Numbered from the stretch's first letter, positions 50,035 to 59,300 are shown. The stretch: 64,000 nucleotides of DNA from CAYPJE01 sp964410945 (GCA_964410945.1 CAYPJE010000011.1:24057-88056); one strand, 5' to 3'. Notes: generated by a model not told the origin, from the sequence alone. Translations and numbers: made by a program.

Positions 50035-50196
50035 TCTTTGCTCCAAATTGAGCGGTGGAAATTATCGCTCCATCGAAATAAAGACAAATTAAAAGGTCTG
50101 AAATTATCAGTGGTAATCTTAATCCTGATGAATATAGTTTCCCTTAATTCAATTCATAATAATTTACCGGGTTATCCCTATTTTCCATTATTAATA

Positions 50197-51318
50197 ATGA
50201 CTAAATCAACGCTGCCGCAAATCCACCTCATCATCGGTGCCCGCCCAAATTACATGAAGGCCGATCCGGTCTATAAGGCACTTCAGGCCACTGGAAAATT
50301 CAAACTGTCCCTGGTTCATACCGGTCAGCATTACGACCATAGAATGTCCCAACTCTTTTTCGATGAACTGGGAATGCAGAAACCTCACATCACACTGGAA
50401 GTCGGCTCCGGTTCCCACGGGGTCCAGACCGCCCGGATCCTGGAACGCTACGAGAAAGTATTGCTGGATAATGCTCCCGGTCTGGTGATGGTCTTCGGTG
50501 ATGTGAATTCCACTATCGCCTGTGCCCTGGCGGCGGTAAAACTCCATATCCCCGTGGCCCATGTGGAGGCCGGCCTGCGCAGCGGTGACCGCCAAATGCC
50601 GGAAGAGATCAACCGGGTTCTCACTGATCAGATTTCACAACTTCTGCTTATTACCTCCCGGGATGCTGAAGATAATCTGGTAAATGAAGGTGTTGCGCCC
50701 AACCGTATACATTTCGTCGGTAATACAATGATCGATTCGCTGATGGCCTTCCAGGATAAATTTGATCAATCGGAAATTCTTCAATCCCTCGGCATAACCA
50801 ATCGTTTTGCCCTTATAACCCTCCACCGGCCATCAAATGTCGATTCTATTGAAAGCCTTACCGCCCTGGTAGCCGCCCTTGAAAAAACCTCAGAAAAACT
50901 GGAACTGGTATTCCCGATCCATCCCCGGACCCGCAACCGCCTGGCCGATTTCGGACTACTGGATCAGCTGGAAAAAAACACTCGCTGCCACTTGCTTGAT
51001 CCCCTGGGATATATTGATTTCATGCGCCTCCAGCGCGATGCGGCAGTGGTGATAACCGATTCCGGTGGTATCCAGGAAGAATCGACCTGTTTCGGTGTTC
51101 CCTGCCTCACTGTCCGCGACAATACCGAACGACCGGTAACAATTTCAGACGGTACCAATAAACTGATCGGTACCAACTATAACCAAATTCCTGTTGAAGT
51201 CAATTCCGTTCTCGATCAGCCGATAAATCACAACAAAATACCGGAACTATGGGACGGCCAGTCTGGTAAACGTATCGCCGATATCTTAGTCAATATCGAT
51301 TTTGAACAATTAATATGA
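50197..51318 (+). CDS. wecB: UDP-N-acetylglucosamine 2-epimerase (non-hydrolysing)
   Basis: Enzyme of 373 residues that interconverts UDP-GlcNAc and UDP-ManNAc for surface polysaccharide. ATG 50197 is chosen because homology begins there ('IHLIIGARPNYMKADPVYKA'); the longer frame from 49924 runs through the tRNA. Motifs: 'LVHTGQHYDHRMSQLFFDEL', 'VMVFGDVNST', 'VAHVEAGLRSGDRQMPEEIN', 'HRPSNVD' and 'TDSGGIQEEST'. Length is normal. It ends 1 nt from the convergent stop at 51320. Together with rfbA and the DegT aminotransferase nearby it fits a nucleotide-sugar cluster. Confidence 0.94.
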   Translation: MTKSTLPQIHLIIGARPNYMKADPVYKALQATGKFKLSLVHTGQHYDHRMSQLFFDELGMQKPHITLEVGSGSHGVQTARILERYEKVLLDNAPGLVMVFGDVNSTIACALAAVKLHIPVAHVEAGLRSGDRQMPEEINRVLTDQISQLLLITSRDAEDNLVNEGVAPNRIHFVGNTMIDSLMAFQDKFDQSEILQSLGITNRFALITLHRPSNVDSIESLTALVAALEKTSEKLELVFPIHPRTRNRLADFGLLDQLEKNTRCHLLDPLGYIDFMRLQRDAAVVITDSGGIQEESTCFGVPCLTVRDNTERPVTISDGTNKLIGTNYNQIPVEVNSVLDQPINHNKIPELWDGQSGKRIADILVNIDFEQLI

Positions 51319-51319
51319 A

Positions 51320-52192
51320 TTAACCGGTACCAAGTTTTATCAATGCTTTCTTTGCGGATTTGCTGTCTGGGTTTAACTCCAATGCCTTGGTATAATTAAT
51401 AATCGCTGCCTCACGTTCGCCCCTGATTGCCAGGGCCTCACCAAAACTATCGTAAACATTCCATTCATCGGGGAACAGGTGAATGTTAAGCCTGAAGATC
51501 TCCAATGCGGCATCCACTTTATTCAAGCGTAGATAGTAATAACCAACCCGGTTCAATTCCCTGACCAGATCAGGATATACCATCCGGTAATAAGCGCTTT
51601 TCTGGTCTATGGCCGCACAAGCCGTTGACGCATCGGTCTCTGGTAGATATTTAAGTGCCAGCAGCTGGTCATCCGGAATCCAGTGGATACCTTCAGTTTC
51701 TACCCAACCAACTATCATCCGTACCAGTTGATCAACATTTGTCATCCGCGAAGCGCTGGTAATGGCATCAACCTTTAGGTTTTGTTCAGGCTGCCAGTCA
51801 TCACCACCGGAAGTCACCAGCAGCAGGACATTGCCCGGTTTCGATGATTGATTAATAAAACGATCTGTTTTACGGTTTAAACGAGCCATATAGGTGGTTG
51901 TGATCAAAATTTTGTTCCACTCTCCGGCCCGGATATCATCCAGGTCTTTTACATCAATTCCTTTAATGTACACCGATGATTGTTTCAGCGAATCGCAGAG
52001 TTCATCAATCAATGCCGTCTTGAAGGCGCTGCCCTGTCGGACCAACAGGATTTTCCAGGGCTGATCGGGAGAATTGATTTCAAATTGTTCGACGCTCCGG
52101 GGATAAAATAGATAAACATAGTACCCGGAACCCAGAATCATGACCAGAACAAATACGGACAGAATTAAACCCAGAATTTTTACCGGCTTCAT
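51320..52192 (-). CDS. Membrane-anchored protein with flavodoxin-like domain and TPRs
   Basis: Protein of about 290 residues. The signal-anchor helix 'ILGLILSVFVLVMILGSGYY' follows the chosen start ATG 52192 (the longer frame adds 12 residues without a signal). Residues about 40-165 look like an alpha/beta flavodoxin or response-like fold ('PWKILLVRQGSAFKTALIDE', 'NKILITTTYMARLNRKTDRF', 'PGNVLLLVTSGGDDW'). The C-terminal third has two or three TPRs ('NRVGYYYLRLNKVDAALEIF', 'AIINYTKALELNPDSKSAKK'). Function unknown. It is convergent with wecB. Confidence 0.72.
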   Translation of the reverse strand: MKPVKILGLILSVFVLVMILGSGYYVYLFYPRSVEQFEINSPDQPWKILLVRQGSAFKTALIDELCDSLKQSSVYIKGIDVKDLDDIRAGEWNKILITTTYMARLNRKTDRFINQSSKPGNVLLLVTSGGDDWQPEQNLKVDAITSASRMTNVDQLVRMIVGWVETEGIHWIPDDQLLALKYLPETDASTACAAIDQKSAYYRMVYPDLVRELNRVGYYYLRLNKVDAALEIFRLNIHLFPDEWNVYDSFGEALAIRGEREAAIINYTKALELNPDSKSAKKALIKLGTG

Positions 52193-52341
52193 GACCGTAT
52201 GACAACCAGGCCGGGGAATGGTTGCCAATCAATCAGACAGACAATATCACCGTTTCAAACGTAACTTGCAGAAAAGGTTGTGTAAAAAGGTAAGGCCGCC
52301 CGTTTGGACGACGCTTGTTTCAATTATTCAGATTCTTCCAG

Positions 52342-53079
52342 CTAAAAGATATAATTCAAGGTGATTGAAGTGTAGGTAATCCCTATGGTAGTTGATACAG
52401 TGGTGGCCCATTTCTCCTTCCAGTAAACCGTTCCATCGTAATCTTCATCCTCATAATCACCATCATATTCGATCGAATTGAAGATAAAGCGGATTCCAAA
52501 CTCACCACCGACAGAGAAATGTTCGCTGAAAGGATACTCGGCGCCAATACCGGGCGTGAAGAAAATGAAATCCAGGGCATCGTGGATATCCTCACGATCC
52601 GAATCGCTGATTTTATCAGTATCCTTGTAATGGTCATCGATGGTGTTATCATAGTTCCACCAGGTTTCCTCACTGGTGCTTTCACCATCAATACTGGGTA
52701 TCAGGAGCATTAAATCAGCCTTGGCATATAATTTCAGTGGATTCTGTTTCAGGTAGAACCGCAGTCCCATGTGAGGGGCAAACAGGGTAGCCGATCCCTC
52801 CATGGTCATCTCACGTTCATAGTCTATATATAATTCTGACAGTTCATAGTCATAGTTACCGGGATTCCAAATCCAGTCCCGGTCCCAGGAGGTATATTCA
52901 TCTTCCAGCTTGAACCCGAAATGGAAAATGTCGATCCCGCCATACGGTGCCAGGGGGCCCAGTTTCAAACCAACACTGGATCCGGCCAGGGGGTAACCGG
53001 TTTTGAAGGAAAACCACAGGCCACTTTTAGCCATACAAAACACTGGAAGTAGTATAATTATGAATATTATCCTGCGCAT
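52342..53079 (-). CDS. Outer-membrane beta-barrel protein
   Basis: Protein of 245 residues. ATG 53079 with GAGGAG 7 nt upstream begins a signal peptide (MRRIIFIIILLPVFCMA). The mature part alternates hydrophobic and polar residues in beta strands ('LYAKADLMLLIPSI', 'FFTPGIGAEYPFSEHFSVGG', 'EFGIRFIFNS') and ends in 'TYTSITLNYIF' with terminal Phe, the BAM recognition signature. It resembles small OmpA/OprF-like barrels; cargo or role is unknown. Confidence 0.78.
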   Translation of the reverse strand: MRRIIFIIILLPVFCMAKSGLWFSFKTGYPLAGSSVGLKLGPLAPYGGIDIFHFGFKLEDEYTSWDRDWIWNPGNYDYELSELYIDYEREMTMEGSATLFAPHMGLRFYLKQNPLKLYAKADLMLLIPSIDGESTSEETWWNYDNTIDDHYKDTDKISDSDREDIHDALDFIFFTPGIGAEYPFSEHFSVGGEFGIRFIFNSIEYDGDYEDEDYDGTVYWKEKWATTVSTTIGITYTSITLNYIF

Positions 53080-53156
53080 GATATGCTCCTCTCCATGAAT
53101 TGAATTCCCAAACGCATCCCCAACCAAGTTTACAGCCTAAACTGTTTAAAATAAAT

Positions 53157-53191
53157 AAAAAAGGTGGACACTTTTTCGGTGACCACCTTTT
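53157..53191 (-). terminator. Rho-independent terminator of rfbA-aminotransferase operon
   Basis: AAAAAAGGTGG (53157-53167) pairs with CCACCTTTT (53183-53191); T6 on the minus strand, 22 nt beyond the aminotransferase stop. Confidence 0.85.
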
Positions 53192-53212
53192 GAAATATAG
53201 TTGCGATATCCG

Positions 53213-54436
53213 TTATTTAAACAGATCGGGATTGGTCTTCATCACTGTTGTTACCTTTTCAAAGGCATTAATGATATCCTGGATATCCTGATCGGTTCCA
53301 AGCAGATGATTCTGTTTGAGCCAGATCGACTGTTCGTTACACAGACGTTCGGTCTTTTTCAGGTGCAGGGACTGGTAATCCCGCCCTTCCAGCCAGGGAT
53401 ATTCCCTGGGGTTAGTGATGAACAGATTTTCCTTATACAGGGGAACATAACCACGGTAGGTATAGACACCTTCGGCCTGCATGGCCTTGAAAAAGGACTC
53501 CCTGGGAATACCGTTAAATTCTTCGCTGTTGTAACGTGCCAAATACAAATGATTGGCACTGCGTGTTGTTTCAGGATACATCGTTGCTGGTTGAATTCCT
53601 GGTATCTGTTCCAGGGCGACATCAATGGCTGCCCGGTTCTTGTCCCTCAGTTGCATGTCAGACTCAAGGGTAGCCAACTGGGCTTTCAGCATGGTTGCCG
53701 CCAGAGCCGTCATCCGGAAATTACCGCCCAGGTGCTGGTGCTCGTACCACTGCCCGCCTTTAACTCGGCCACAGTTGTGGTAAGAAAAACAGGCGTCGCT
53801 GAATTCATCACTGTTGGTAATAATGGCTCCCCCTTCGCCAGAGGACATATTCTTGGAAGTCTGGAAACTGAAAATACCTCCGGCTCCCAGGGCGCCTACT
53901 TTTTGCCCCTTCCACTCAGCCCCGTGGGCCTGGGCCGCATCTTCCACCACCGACAGATCATGCTTTTTGGCCACCGCGAGGATTTTGTCCATGTGAGCCG
54001 GATTACCCGCAATATGCACCGGCATAATCACTTTAGTCCGCTCGGTTATAGCTCCTTCCAGTTGATCAGGATCAATATTAAAAGTGTCCAGTTCGGCATC
54101 TACGAACACCGGCACAGCATTCGCCATCAGCACCGCTGTAGCAGTAGCAATGAAAGTGTAGGCCGGAACAATCACTTCATCCCCGGCCTGGACACCGGCT
54201 GCTTTCAGGGCCACCCATAGTGCCGTGGTTCCGGAATTGGTGGCGATACAGTACCTGGCATCATGATATTGAGCAAAGCCTTCATTGAAAGCATCGATGG
54301 CACCACTGCCGATACCCCAACCATCATTTTCCAGGGTTTGCAGCACTTGGTTTTTCAAGCTATTATTTACTCGTGGCCAGGCAGGAAATGGTGTGGTCCG
54401 GATCGGATCGCCACCATGGATTGCAAGTTTAGTCAT
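53213..54436 (-). CDS. DegT/DnrJ/EryC1/StrS-family sugar aminotransferase
   Basis: PLP enzyme of 407 residues: 'NSGTTALWVALKAAGVQAGD', 'VIVPAYTFIATATAVLMANA', 'VVEDAAQAHGAEWKGQKVGA', and the Lys that binds PLP in 'FSFQTSKNMSSGEGG'. 'GNFRMTALAATMLKAQL' is also typical. It aminates a keto sugar nucleotide, or acts as a dehydratase-type relative; the substrate is not decided by sequence. It is 33 nt downstream of rfbA on the same strand, so dTDP-sugars are likely (inference). Start ATG 54436. Confidence 0.92.
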   Translation of the reverse strand: MTKLAIHGGDPIRTTPFPAWPRVNNSLKNQVLQTLENDGWGIGSGAIDAFNEGFAQYHDARYCIATNSGTTALWVALKAAGVQAGDEVIVPAYTFIATATAVLMANAVPVFVDAELDTFNIDPDQLEGAITERTKVIMPVHIAGNPAHMDKILAVAKKHDLSVVEDAAQAHGAEWKGQKVGALGAGGIFSFQTSKNMSSGEGGAIITNSDEFSDACFSYHNCGRVKGGQWYEHQHLGGNFRMTALAATMLKAQLATLESDMQLRDKNRAAIDVALEQIPGIQPATMYPETTRSANHLYLARYNSEEFNGIPRESFFKAMQAEGVYTYRGYVPLYKENLFITNPREYPWLEGRDYQSLHLKKTERLCNEQSIWLKQNHLLGTDQDIQDIINAFEKVTTVMKTNPDLFK

Positions 54437-54469
54437 AGAATTGATTCTTTACTGATTTTTCTAACTTAA

Positions 54470-55351
54470 TTATTTAAATCTTTTAATTACTTTTTCCAGA
54501 TAGCGGCCGTAGCTGTTATTTTTCAATGAAACGGCAATTCTACCTAATTCATCCAAGCCAATAAAATTTTTCAGGAAGGCAATCTCTTCCAGGCAGGCGA
54601 TTTTCAGTCCCTGGCGCTTCTCAATCGTCTCCACGAAATGGGCCGCATCCAGCAGGCTGTCATGGGTACCTGTATCCAGCCAGGCATAGCCCCGTCCCAT
54701 GGTATTTACCTTCAGTCGCTGCTGACCCAAATATTCCTGGTTAACGGCGGTGATTTCCAGCTCTCCCCGATCAGAGGGCTTCAATTCCTGGCTGATCTTG
54801 ATTACATCATTGGGATAGAAATACAGGCCCACTACCGCAAAATCACTTTTAGGCTCGGCCGGTTTTTCCTCGATTGAAATGGCGTGACCGGTGCTGTCAA
54901 ATTCAACCACTCCATAGCGCTCAGGGTCGGTTACCTGGTAGCCGAAAACAACGGCCTTGTCGGTTTCTTCAACGGTTGCAATGCATTCGCCCAGCAGCTT
55001 GGTCATCCCCGGACCGTAAAAAATATTATCGCCCAAGATCAGGCAGACATCATCATCGCCTATGAATTCCTCCCCAAGAATGAAAGCCTGGGCGATTCCC
55101 TCCGGTTTGGGCTGAATCTTGTAGGAAAAATTCATTCCGATCCGTGAACCGTCACCGAGGATATCCTCAAAGCGTGATGTGTCCTGGGGCGTGGATATGA
55201 TCAAGACTTCCCTGATACCGGCCAGCATCAGGATCGAGAGGGGATAGTAGATCATTGGTTTATCATAGATCGGGAGCAGTTGTTTCACTACACCATTAGT
55301 CACGGGATATAGTCTGGTGCCACTGCCACCGGCCAAGATAATACCTTTCAT
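54470..55351 (-). CDS. rfbA: Glucose-1-phosphate thymidylyltransferase
   Basis: Enzyme of 293 residues making dTDP-glucose from glucose-1-phosphate and dTTP, the first step to dTDP-rhamnose and dTDP-amino sugars. Signature 'MKGIILAGGSGTRLYPVTNG', 'KQLLPIYDKPMIYYPLSILM', 'GIAQAFILGEEFIGDDDVCL', 'LGDNIFYG', and 'AWLDTGTHDSLLDAAHFVET'. Length is exactly typical. First gene of an operon with the DegT-family aminotransferase; no rfbB, C or D in the window. Confidence 0.96.
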   Translation of the reverse strand: MKGIILAGGSGTRLYPVTNGVVKQLLPIYDKPMIYYPLSILMLAGIREVLIISTPQDTSRFEDILGDGSRIGMNFSYKIQPKPEGIAQAFILGEEFIGDDDVCLILGDNIFYGPGMTKLLGECIATVEETDKAVVFGYQVTDPERYGVVEFDSTGHAISIEEKPAEPKSDFAVVGLYFYPNDVIKISQELKPSDRGELEITAVNQEYLGQQRLKVNTMGRGYAWLDTGTHDSLLDAAHFVETIEKRQGLKIACLEEIAFLKNFIGLDELGRIAVSLKNNSYGRYLEKVIKRFK

Positions 55352-55467
55352 AATCCAATTACTCCCAGATAATTATTACAATTTCAATCCGGTCAATTTA
55401 ACCTGAAATCAGGTTGTCACTGAAAAGAAAATTCCATATGAACCAGGAATATCCTGATCTTAAATAT

Positions 55468-55725
55468 TTAATAATGATAACGGCAGGCTAATATGCGGAT
55501 ATGGGTCTTGGTTACATCATAAACCAGACGTTGCTCCTGGTTGATCCGGCGTGACCAGGCCCCGTGCAATTCATATTTCAGCGGTTCTGGTTTGCCGATC
55601 CCACTAAATGGATCCTTGGCTGAAGCCTTGATTAATTTCACAGTTCGTTGGGCGATTTTGCGATCGGTTTTGATCCACCAGTTCAAGTCTTCCAGGGCAT
55701 TGGGATCAAAAACAATTGATCTCAT
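55468..55725 (-). CDS. yoeB: YoeB-family toxin (Txe/YoeB mRNA interferase)
   Basis: Protein of 85 residues: 'VFDPNALEDLNWWIKTDRKI', 'DPFSGIGKPEPLKYELHGAW', 'SRRINQEQRLVYDV', 'ILACRYHY'. These contain the catalytic Glu (KPEPL), Arg (RRINQEHR-like) and the C-terminal His-Tyr of YoeB, a ribosome-dependent endoribonuclease. Its ATG overlaps the end of the yefM gene by 4 nt, the usual antitoxin-toxin coupling. Confidence 0.95.
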   Translation of the reverse strand: MRSIVFDPNALEDLNWWIKTDRKIAQRTVKLIKASAKDPFSGIGKPEPLKYELHGAWSRRINQEQRLVYDVTKTHIRILACRYHY

Positions 55726-55985
55726 AAATTAAGTTGCTCTAAAGCCGCTTCAAAATCGATTCCATCTTCAATCTCGCGCTGTTTGGCAGCTAACAATCTT
55801 TCCGCATTTACTGGGCTCCGCAACAAGTAAGCAGTCTCCAACAGAGAATTGTAATCTTCTTCATCGATCATGATCACATTTCGGTCATTGCGGTTGGTTA
55901 TCCTGACTACCTCATGATTAACTGTCGCTTCAGATATTACCGATTTTAAGTTTTGTCTAGATTCTGTATATGAATATTCTTTCAT
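55722..55985 (-). CDS. yefM: YefM-family antitoxin
   Basis: Protein of 87 residues from ATG 55985 ('MKEYSYTESRQNLKSVISEA', 'VRITNRNDRNVIMIDEEDYN', 'SLLETAYLLRSPVNAERLLA'): an N-terminal Phd/YefM DNA-binding and dimerisation fold and a C-terminal toxin-neutralising tail. An upstream in-frame start at 56012 would lie inside the operator. It neutralises YoeB and represses the operon; the operator with two TGTACA hexamers lies directly upstream. Confidence 0.93.
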   Translation of the reverse strand: MKEYSYTESRQNLKSVISEATVNHEVVRITNRNDRNVIMIDEEDYNSLLETAYLLRSPVNAERLLAAKQREIEDGIDFEAALEQLNL

Positions 55986-55991
55986 GATGAA

Positions 55992-56012
55992 ATGTACATG
56001 TATCATGTACAT
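55992..56012. promoter_or_regulatory. yefM-yoeB operator palindrome
   Basis: Perfect 9-bp arms ATGTACATG / CATGTACAT around TAT, with a TGTACA hexamer in each arm. TGTACA is the known core of E. coli YefM operator sites. Confidence 0.85.
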
Positions 56013-56025
56013 ACTTTCAAGTATA

Positions 56026-56060
56026 ATTAAAAATCCCCATATCCTCAGACACGGGGATTT
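56026..56060 (-). terminator. Terminator downstream of sat-cysC
   Basis: AAATCCCC (56031-56038) and GGGGATTT (56053-56060) with a 14-nt loop, and a T-rich stretch beyond on the minus strand. Confidence 0.7.
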
Positions 56061-56081
56061 AGTTACATTCGACAGGATATC

Positions 56082-57794
56082 CTAAATATATCCCAGCTGC
56101 TCAATCCTCAGCAGAATCTCTTGAACCAGGGATTCCGGGTCGGTGCCGGTGGTATTAACCACAATTTCTGCATTTTCCGGAACCTCGTAGGGATCGCTGA
56201 TACCGGTGAATTCCTTGATCACACCTTTCCGGGCCAGGGCATAGAGTCCTTTGGTATCTCGTTTTTCACATTCTTCCAGGGGCGTATCCACGAAAACTTC
56301 GATATAGCCACCCAGGGGCTGGATCAGATCACGGTTGTGAATACGATCCTCAACATACGGGGCAATCGGGGCACAGATGGCTACACCGCCATTCTTGGTG
56401 ATCTCACTGGCTACATAACCGATCCGGCGAATATTTAACGAGCGGTGCTCCTTTGAGAATCCCAGCTCACTGGACAGGTTGGTACGAACAATGTCGCCAT
56501 CCAGGAGGGTTACCGGCCGGCGGCCATCTTCGAACAGTTTTACCATGAGGCCATTGGCGATTGTTGATTTACCTGAACCGGAAAGACCGGTGAAAAAGAC
56601 TGTAAAACCCCGTTCCGATTTTGGCGGCTGGGAACGACGCAGCTCGGCTACCACTTCCGGGTAACTGAACCAGTCAGGAATCTCAAGACCCTTATCCAGA
56701 CGGCGGCGCAGTTCGGTCCCGGAAATATCCAGAGTGCGGGTTCCCTCAGGGATTTCATCGATGGGCCGGTACTCGGCCCGTTCTTCGACGTACAGCATCC
56801 GACGGAATGGCACCACTTTGATGCCGATCTCATCCTCGTATTTCTGGACCAGTTCCCGGGCGGCCGGGGATGGATAGAATGGTTCGCCGTTACTGTCCAC
56901 ACCGGGACCGGCATGATCACGACCGATAATAAAATGAGTACAGCCAAAATTCTTGCGAATGATAGCATGCCACAAGGCTTCCCGGGGACCGCCCATGCGC
57001 ATGGCAAGCGGAAGCAGGCTTAAGAGCGCCGTCCCTTTGGGGTATTTATCCATCACCTGTTCATAGCAGCGCACCCGGGTATAATGATTAACATCCCCCG
57101 GTTTGGTCAAACCAACCACAGGGTGGATCAGGATATTGGCCCCGTTCTCGCTGGCGGCCCTTAAGGTCAGTTCGACATGGGCCCGGTGCATGGGATTTCT
57201 GGTCTGAAAAGCGACGATTTTTTCCCAGCCCATCTTCTGGAAACGATCGCGAATCTCCGCCGGTGAACGGCGCAGGAGCTGGTAGTCATAATGCTTGGGT
57301 GCTTTCACACCCTGGATCGGCCCGCCGATATACCAGGGTTTGGATTCTTTCAGCAGGTAATTCACCCCGGGGTGTTTGGTGTCGGTTGTGCCAAAGACTG
57401 CTTCTGCCTCAGCTTCCAGATCCGGCTGCCAGATATCTTCCGCCGTGAGGATTGCCAGAATAAAACCCTCCTGGTCACGAAGGGCAAGCTTGTCGCCGGC
57501 CTTCAATTCACCGGCTAATTCCTCCGTTACATCCAGTGTAATCGGCAGTGGCCACAGAATTCCATTAGCCAGCCGCATATCCTTCTTCACCGCTTCATAA
57601 TCGGCCTGTCCCATGAAACCGGTCAGGGGTGAAAAGCCACCATTTATCAATAATTCCAGGTCGCAGATCTGGCGTTCATTTACCACCACCGAAGGGTAAT
57701 GAGCTGCTTCCCGTTTCAGTTCACCCGCCACTTCTTCAGAAGGCATCAGGTTGATCAGTTTTCCACCATGGGGTTGTATCAATGTTTCGGTCAC
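56082..57794 (-). CDS. Bifunctional sulfate adenylyltransferase / adenylylsulfate kinase (Sat-CysC fusion)
   Basis: Protein of about 570 residues making APS from sulfate plus ATP, then PAPS. The N-terminal ATP sulfurylase (about 1-385) has PUA-like 'LMPSEEVAGELK', 'RQICDLELLINGGFSPLTGF', the 'FQTRNPMHRAH' catalytic loop and 'GRDHAGPG'. The APS kinase (about 390-570) has P-loop 'GLSGSGKST', 'LDGDIVRTNL', 'SLNIRRIGYVASEITKNGGV' and 'APYVEDR'. GTG 57794 with GAGG 6 nt upstream is preferred to TTG 57806. It is divergent from the RAYT/REP island and the CysD-CysN pair, which duplicates its first function. Confidence 0.95.
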   Translation of the reverse strand: MTETLIQPHGGKLINLMPSEEVAGELKREAAHYPSVVVNERQICDLELLINGGFSPLTGFMGQADYEAVKKDMRLANGILWPLPITLDVTEELAGELKAGDKLALRDQEGFILAILTAEDIWQPDLEAEAEAVFGTTDTKHPGVNYLLKESKPWYIGGPIQGVKAPKHYDYQLLRRSPAEIRDRFQKMGWEKIVAFQTRNPMHRAHVELTLRAASENGANILIHPVVGLTKPGDVNHYTRVRCYEQVMDKYPKGTALLSLLPLAMRMGGPREALWHAIIRKNFGCTHFIIGRDHAGPGVDSNGEPFYPSPAARELVQKYEDEIGIKVVPFRRMLYVEERAEYRPIDEIPEGTRTLDISGTELRRRLDKGLEIPDWFSYPEVVAELRRSQPPKSERGFTVFFTGLSGSGKSTIANGLMVKLFEDGRRPVTLLDGDIVRTNLSSELGFSKEHRSLNIRRIGYVASEITKNGGVAICAPIAPYVEDRIHNRDLIQPLGGYIEVFVDTPLEECEKRDTKGLYALARKGVIKEFTGISDPYEVPENAEIVVNTTGTDPESLVQEILLRIEQLGYI

Positions 57795-58094
57795 TGTAAT
57801 CCTCAAAATAAGTTTTTAATGATTAAACAATATTAACAGCCAGTAAATTACTAACATCAGTTAATGTTCACACATGAAAGAATAAACCATCCGAATGGAG
57901 AAAGGGAGAAAAGAAGACCGGAGGAATGGAGACCGAAAACCGGAAGAATGAGAACGAGGAACCGGGGGTGAAATCAATACATAGGTATCATTTTAATATC
58001 AATACATGGGTAACACTATTTTTGAATGAGGTTACCATCATTCTGGTATTCCAACTTGTTTTTATGGCATAATTATTATTCAACCTAAAAAGCC

Positions 58095-58210
58095 TGTCAT
58101 CCTGAAATCCCGGTTTTTCGGGATGAAGGATCTCTGGCAGAGATTGGTTTAAAAAGCTATTATCAGAGATTCTTCTTCACACCGTTGAAACAGTGCTCAT
58201 CAGAATGACA
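58095..58210. repeat. Dispersed 'CATCCTGA...AGAATGAC' element
   Basis: Imperfect inverted termini (GTCATCCTGA ... TCAGAATGAC) around 'GGATCTC...GAGATTCTTC'. A second copy is at 62474-62580. Typical of MITE-like repeats in many FCB genomes. Confidence 0.7.
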
Positions 58211-58315
58211 TCAAATGGGAAAAAGAGAACAGGAGACTGAAGACCGGAAGAAACCAGGAATAATCGTAGGGGCACGTCGTGAAGCGTCCTATGAAGTCTC
58301 AATCACACTGAAGCC

Positions 58316-58520
58316 CTCTCCCGTAGTGCGGACATCCCAACTCCATTCCTGCTGAATTGCGCTGCGGTGGGTCCTGCCTGCCCAAACCAACTGATTCCAT
58401 TACCCCCGACAGACAAGAGTGTCTGTCGTACGAAGATCCCTCTTCCGTAGTGTAGACATTCTTGTCTGCACAAACTGGCTAATTCCCTTACTCTAACAAA
58501 CGGAAGCGTGTCATACAAAA
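58316..58520. repeat. REP/BIME array, upstream side of RAYT
   Basis: Includes the palindrome GACAGACAAGAGTGTCTGTC (58408-58427) and two 'CGTAGTG.GGACAT' units (near 58323 and 58445). Confidence 0.85.
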
Positions 58521-58563
58521 AATATATAAATATTGTCGATAAATATTTATAATTTAATACTTC

Positions 58564-59019
58564 ATGAAAGAATTAATTATTGCTAAACGCAAGTTGCCAC
58601 ACTGGACTTTAGATGACTCACTATATTTTATATCTTTTAAAACCAGAACAACAAAACTATCACTCATGGAACGACAGCTTGTCTATGAGTACATCTGTGA
58701 AGGGAATGATTTTAAATACCAAATACATGCAGCAGTAGTAATGCATAATCATGTTCATTTGTTGATCACTTTATTAAATGGTAACCTATTATCCACAGTG
58801 ATGAAAAGTATTAAAGGAGTAACAGCACGAAGAATCAATCAAAATCGTAAAACATCCGGTTCAATCTGGCAATCTGAATCATATGATCATATTATCAGAA
58901 ACGAAGCTGAACTTTCCAATGTGTTAGATTATATCGCAGCGAATCCTTATCGGGCCGGCTTGGTCGATGATAATGAGAATTACCCATATCTATACTTCAG
59001 AACCCACCCTCTTTCGTAG
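58564..59019 (+). CDS. REP-associated tyrosine transposase (RAYT, Y1/IS200-like)
   Basis: Single-strand transposase of 151 residues. It has the HUH motif 'MHNHVHLLI', the catalytic-Tyr region 'WQSESYDHIIRN' and the family signature 'VLDYIAANPYRAGLV'. RAYTs cut and join REP palindromes. REP units lie on both sides: GACAGACAAGAGTGTCTGTC copies at 58408, 59065 and 59188 and 'CGTAGTGCGGACATTCCTGT' units. This arrangement is the expected RAYT locus. Start ATG 58564. It splits the two sulfate-activation loci. Confidence 0.93.
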   Translation: MKELIIAKRKLPHWTLDDSLYFISFKTRTTKLSLMERQLVYEYICEGNDFKYQIHAAVVMHNHVHLLITLLNGNLLSTVMKSIKGVTARRINQNRKTSGSIWQSESYDHIIRNEAELSNVLDYIAANPYRAGLVDDNENYPYLYFRTHPLS

Positions 59020-59300
59020 TGCGGACATTCCTGTCTGCACAAACCGGCTAATTCCCCTACCTGCGACAGACAAGAGTGTCTGTCGTACGAAGAAATCCTC
59101 TTCCATAGTGCAGACATTCCGACTTCATTCAGAAAAATTTCAGCGCGGCAGGTTCTGTCTGTACAAACCGGCTAATTTCACTACCCCGACAGACAAGAGT
59201 GTCTGTCGTACGAAGAACCCTCTTTCGTAGTGCGGACATTCCTGTCTGCACAGACCAACTGATTTCATTACCTGCGACAGACTAAAGTCTATCGTACGAA
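59010..59300. repeat. REP/BIME array, downstream side of RAYT
   Basis: Palindromes at 59065-59084 and 59188-59207 (identical to 58408-58427), a degenerate one at 59275-59292, and alternating 'TCGTAGTGCGGACATTCCTG' units. 59301-59430 has nothing further. Confidence 0.9.

Larger units (their letters stand above)
57795..58563. other. Repeat-rich intergenic region
   Basis: No supported gene. It holds a purine-rich 'GGAGACCGAAAACCGGAAGAA'-type low-complexity stretch (57890-57965), a dispersed element at 58095-58210, and REP units at 58316-58520. Confidence 0.7.

Noticed and set aside
49924..50196. N-terminal extension of wecB
   Set aside because: The extra 91 codons begin inside the tRNA and cross the tRNA relic; homology begins at ATG 50197.
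58303..58518. 71-residue minus-strand ORF upstream of the RAYT
   Set aside because: It is a translation of REP palindromes.
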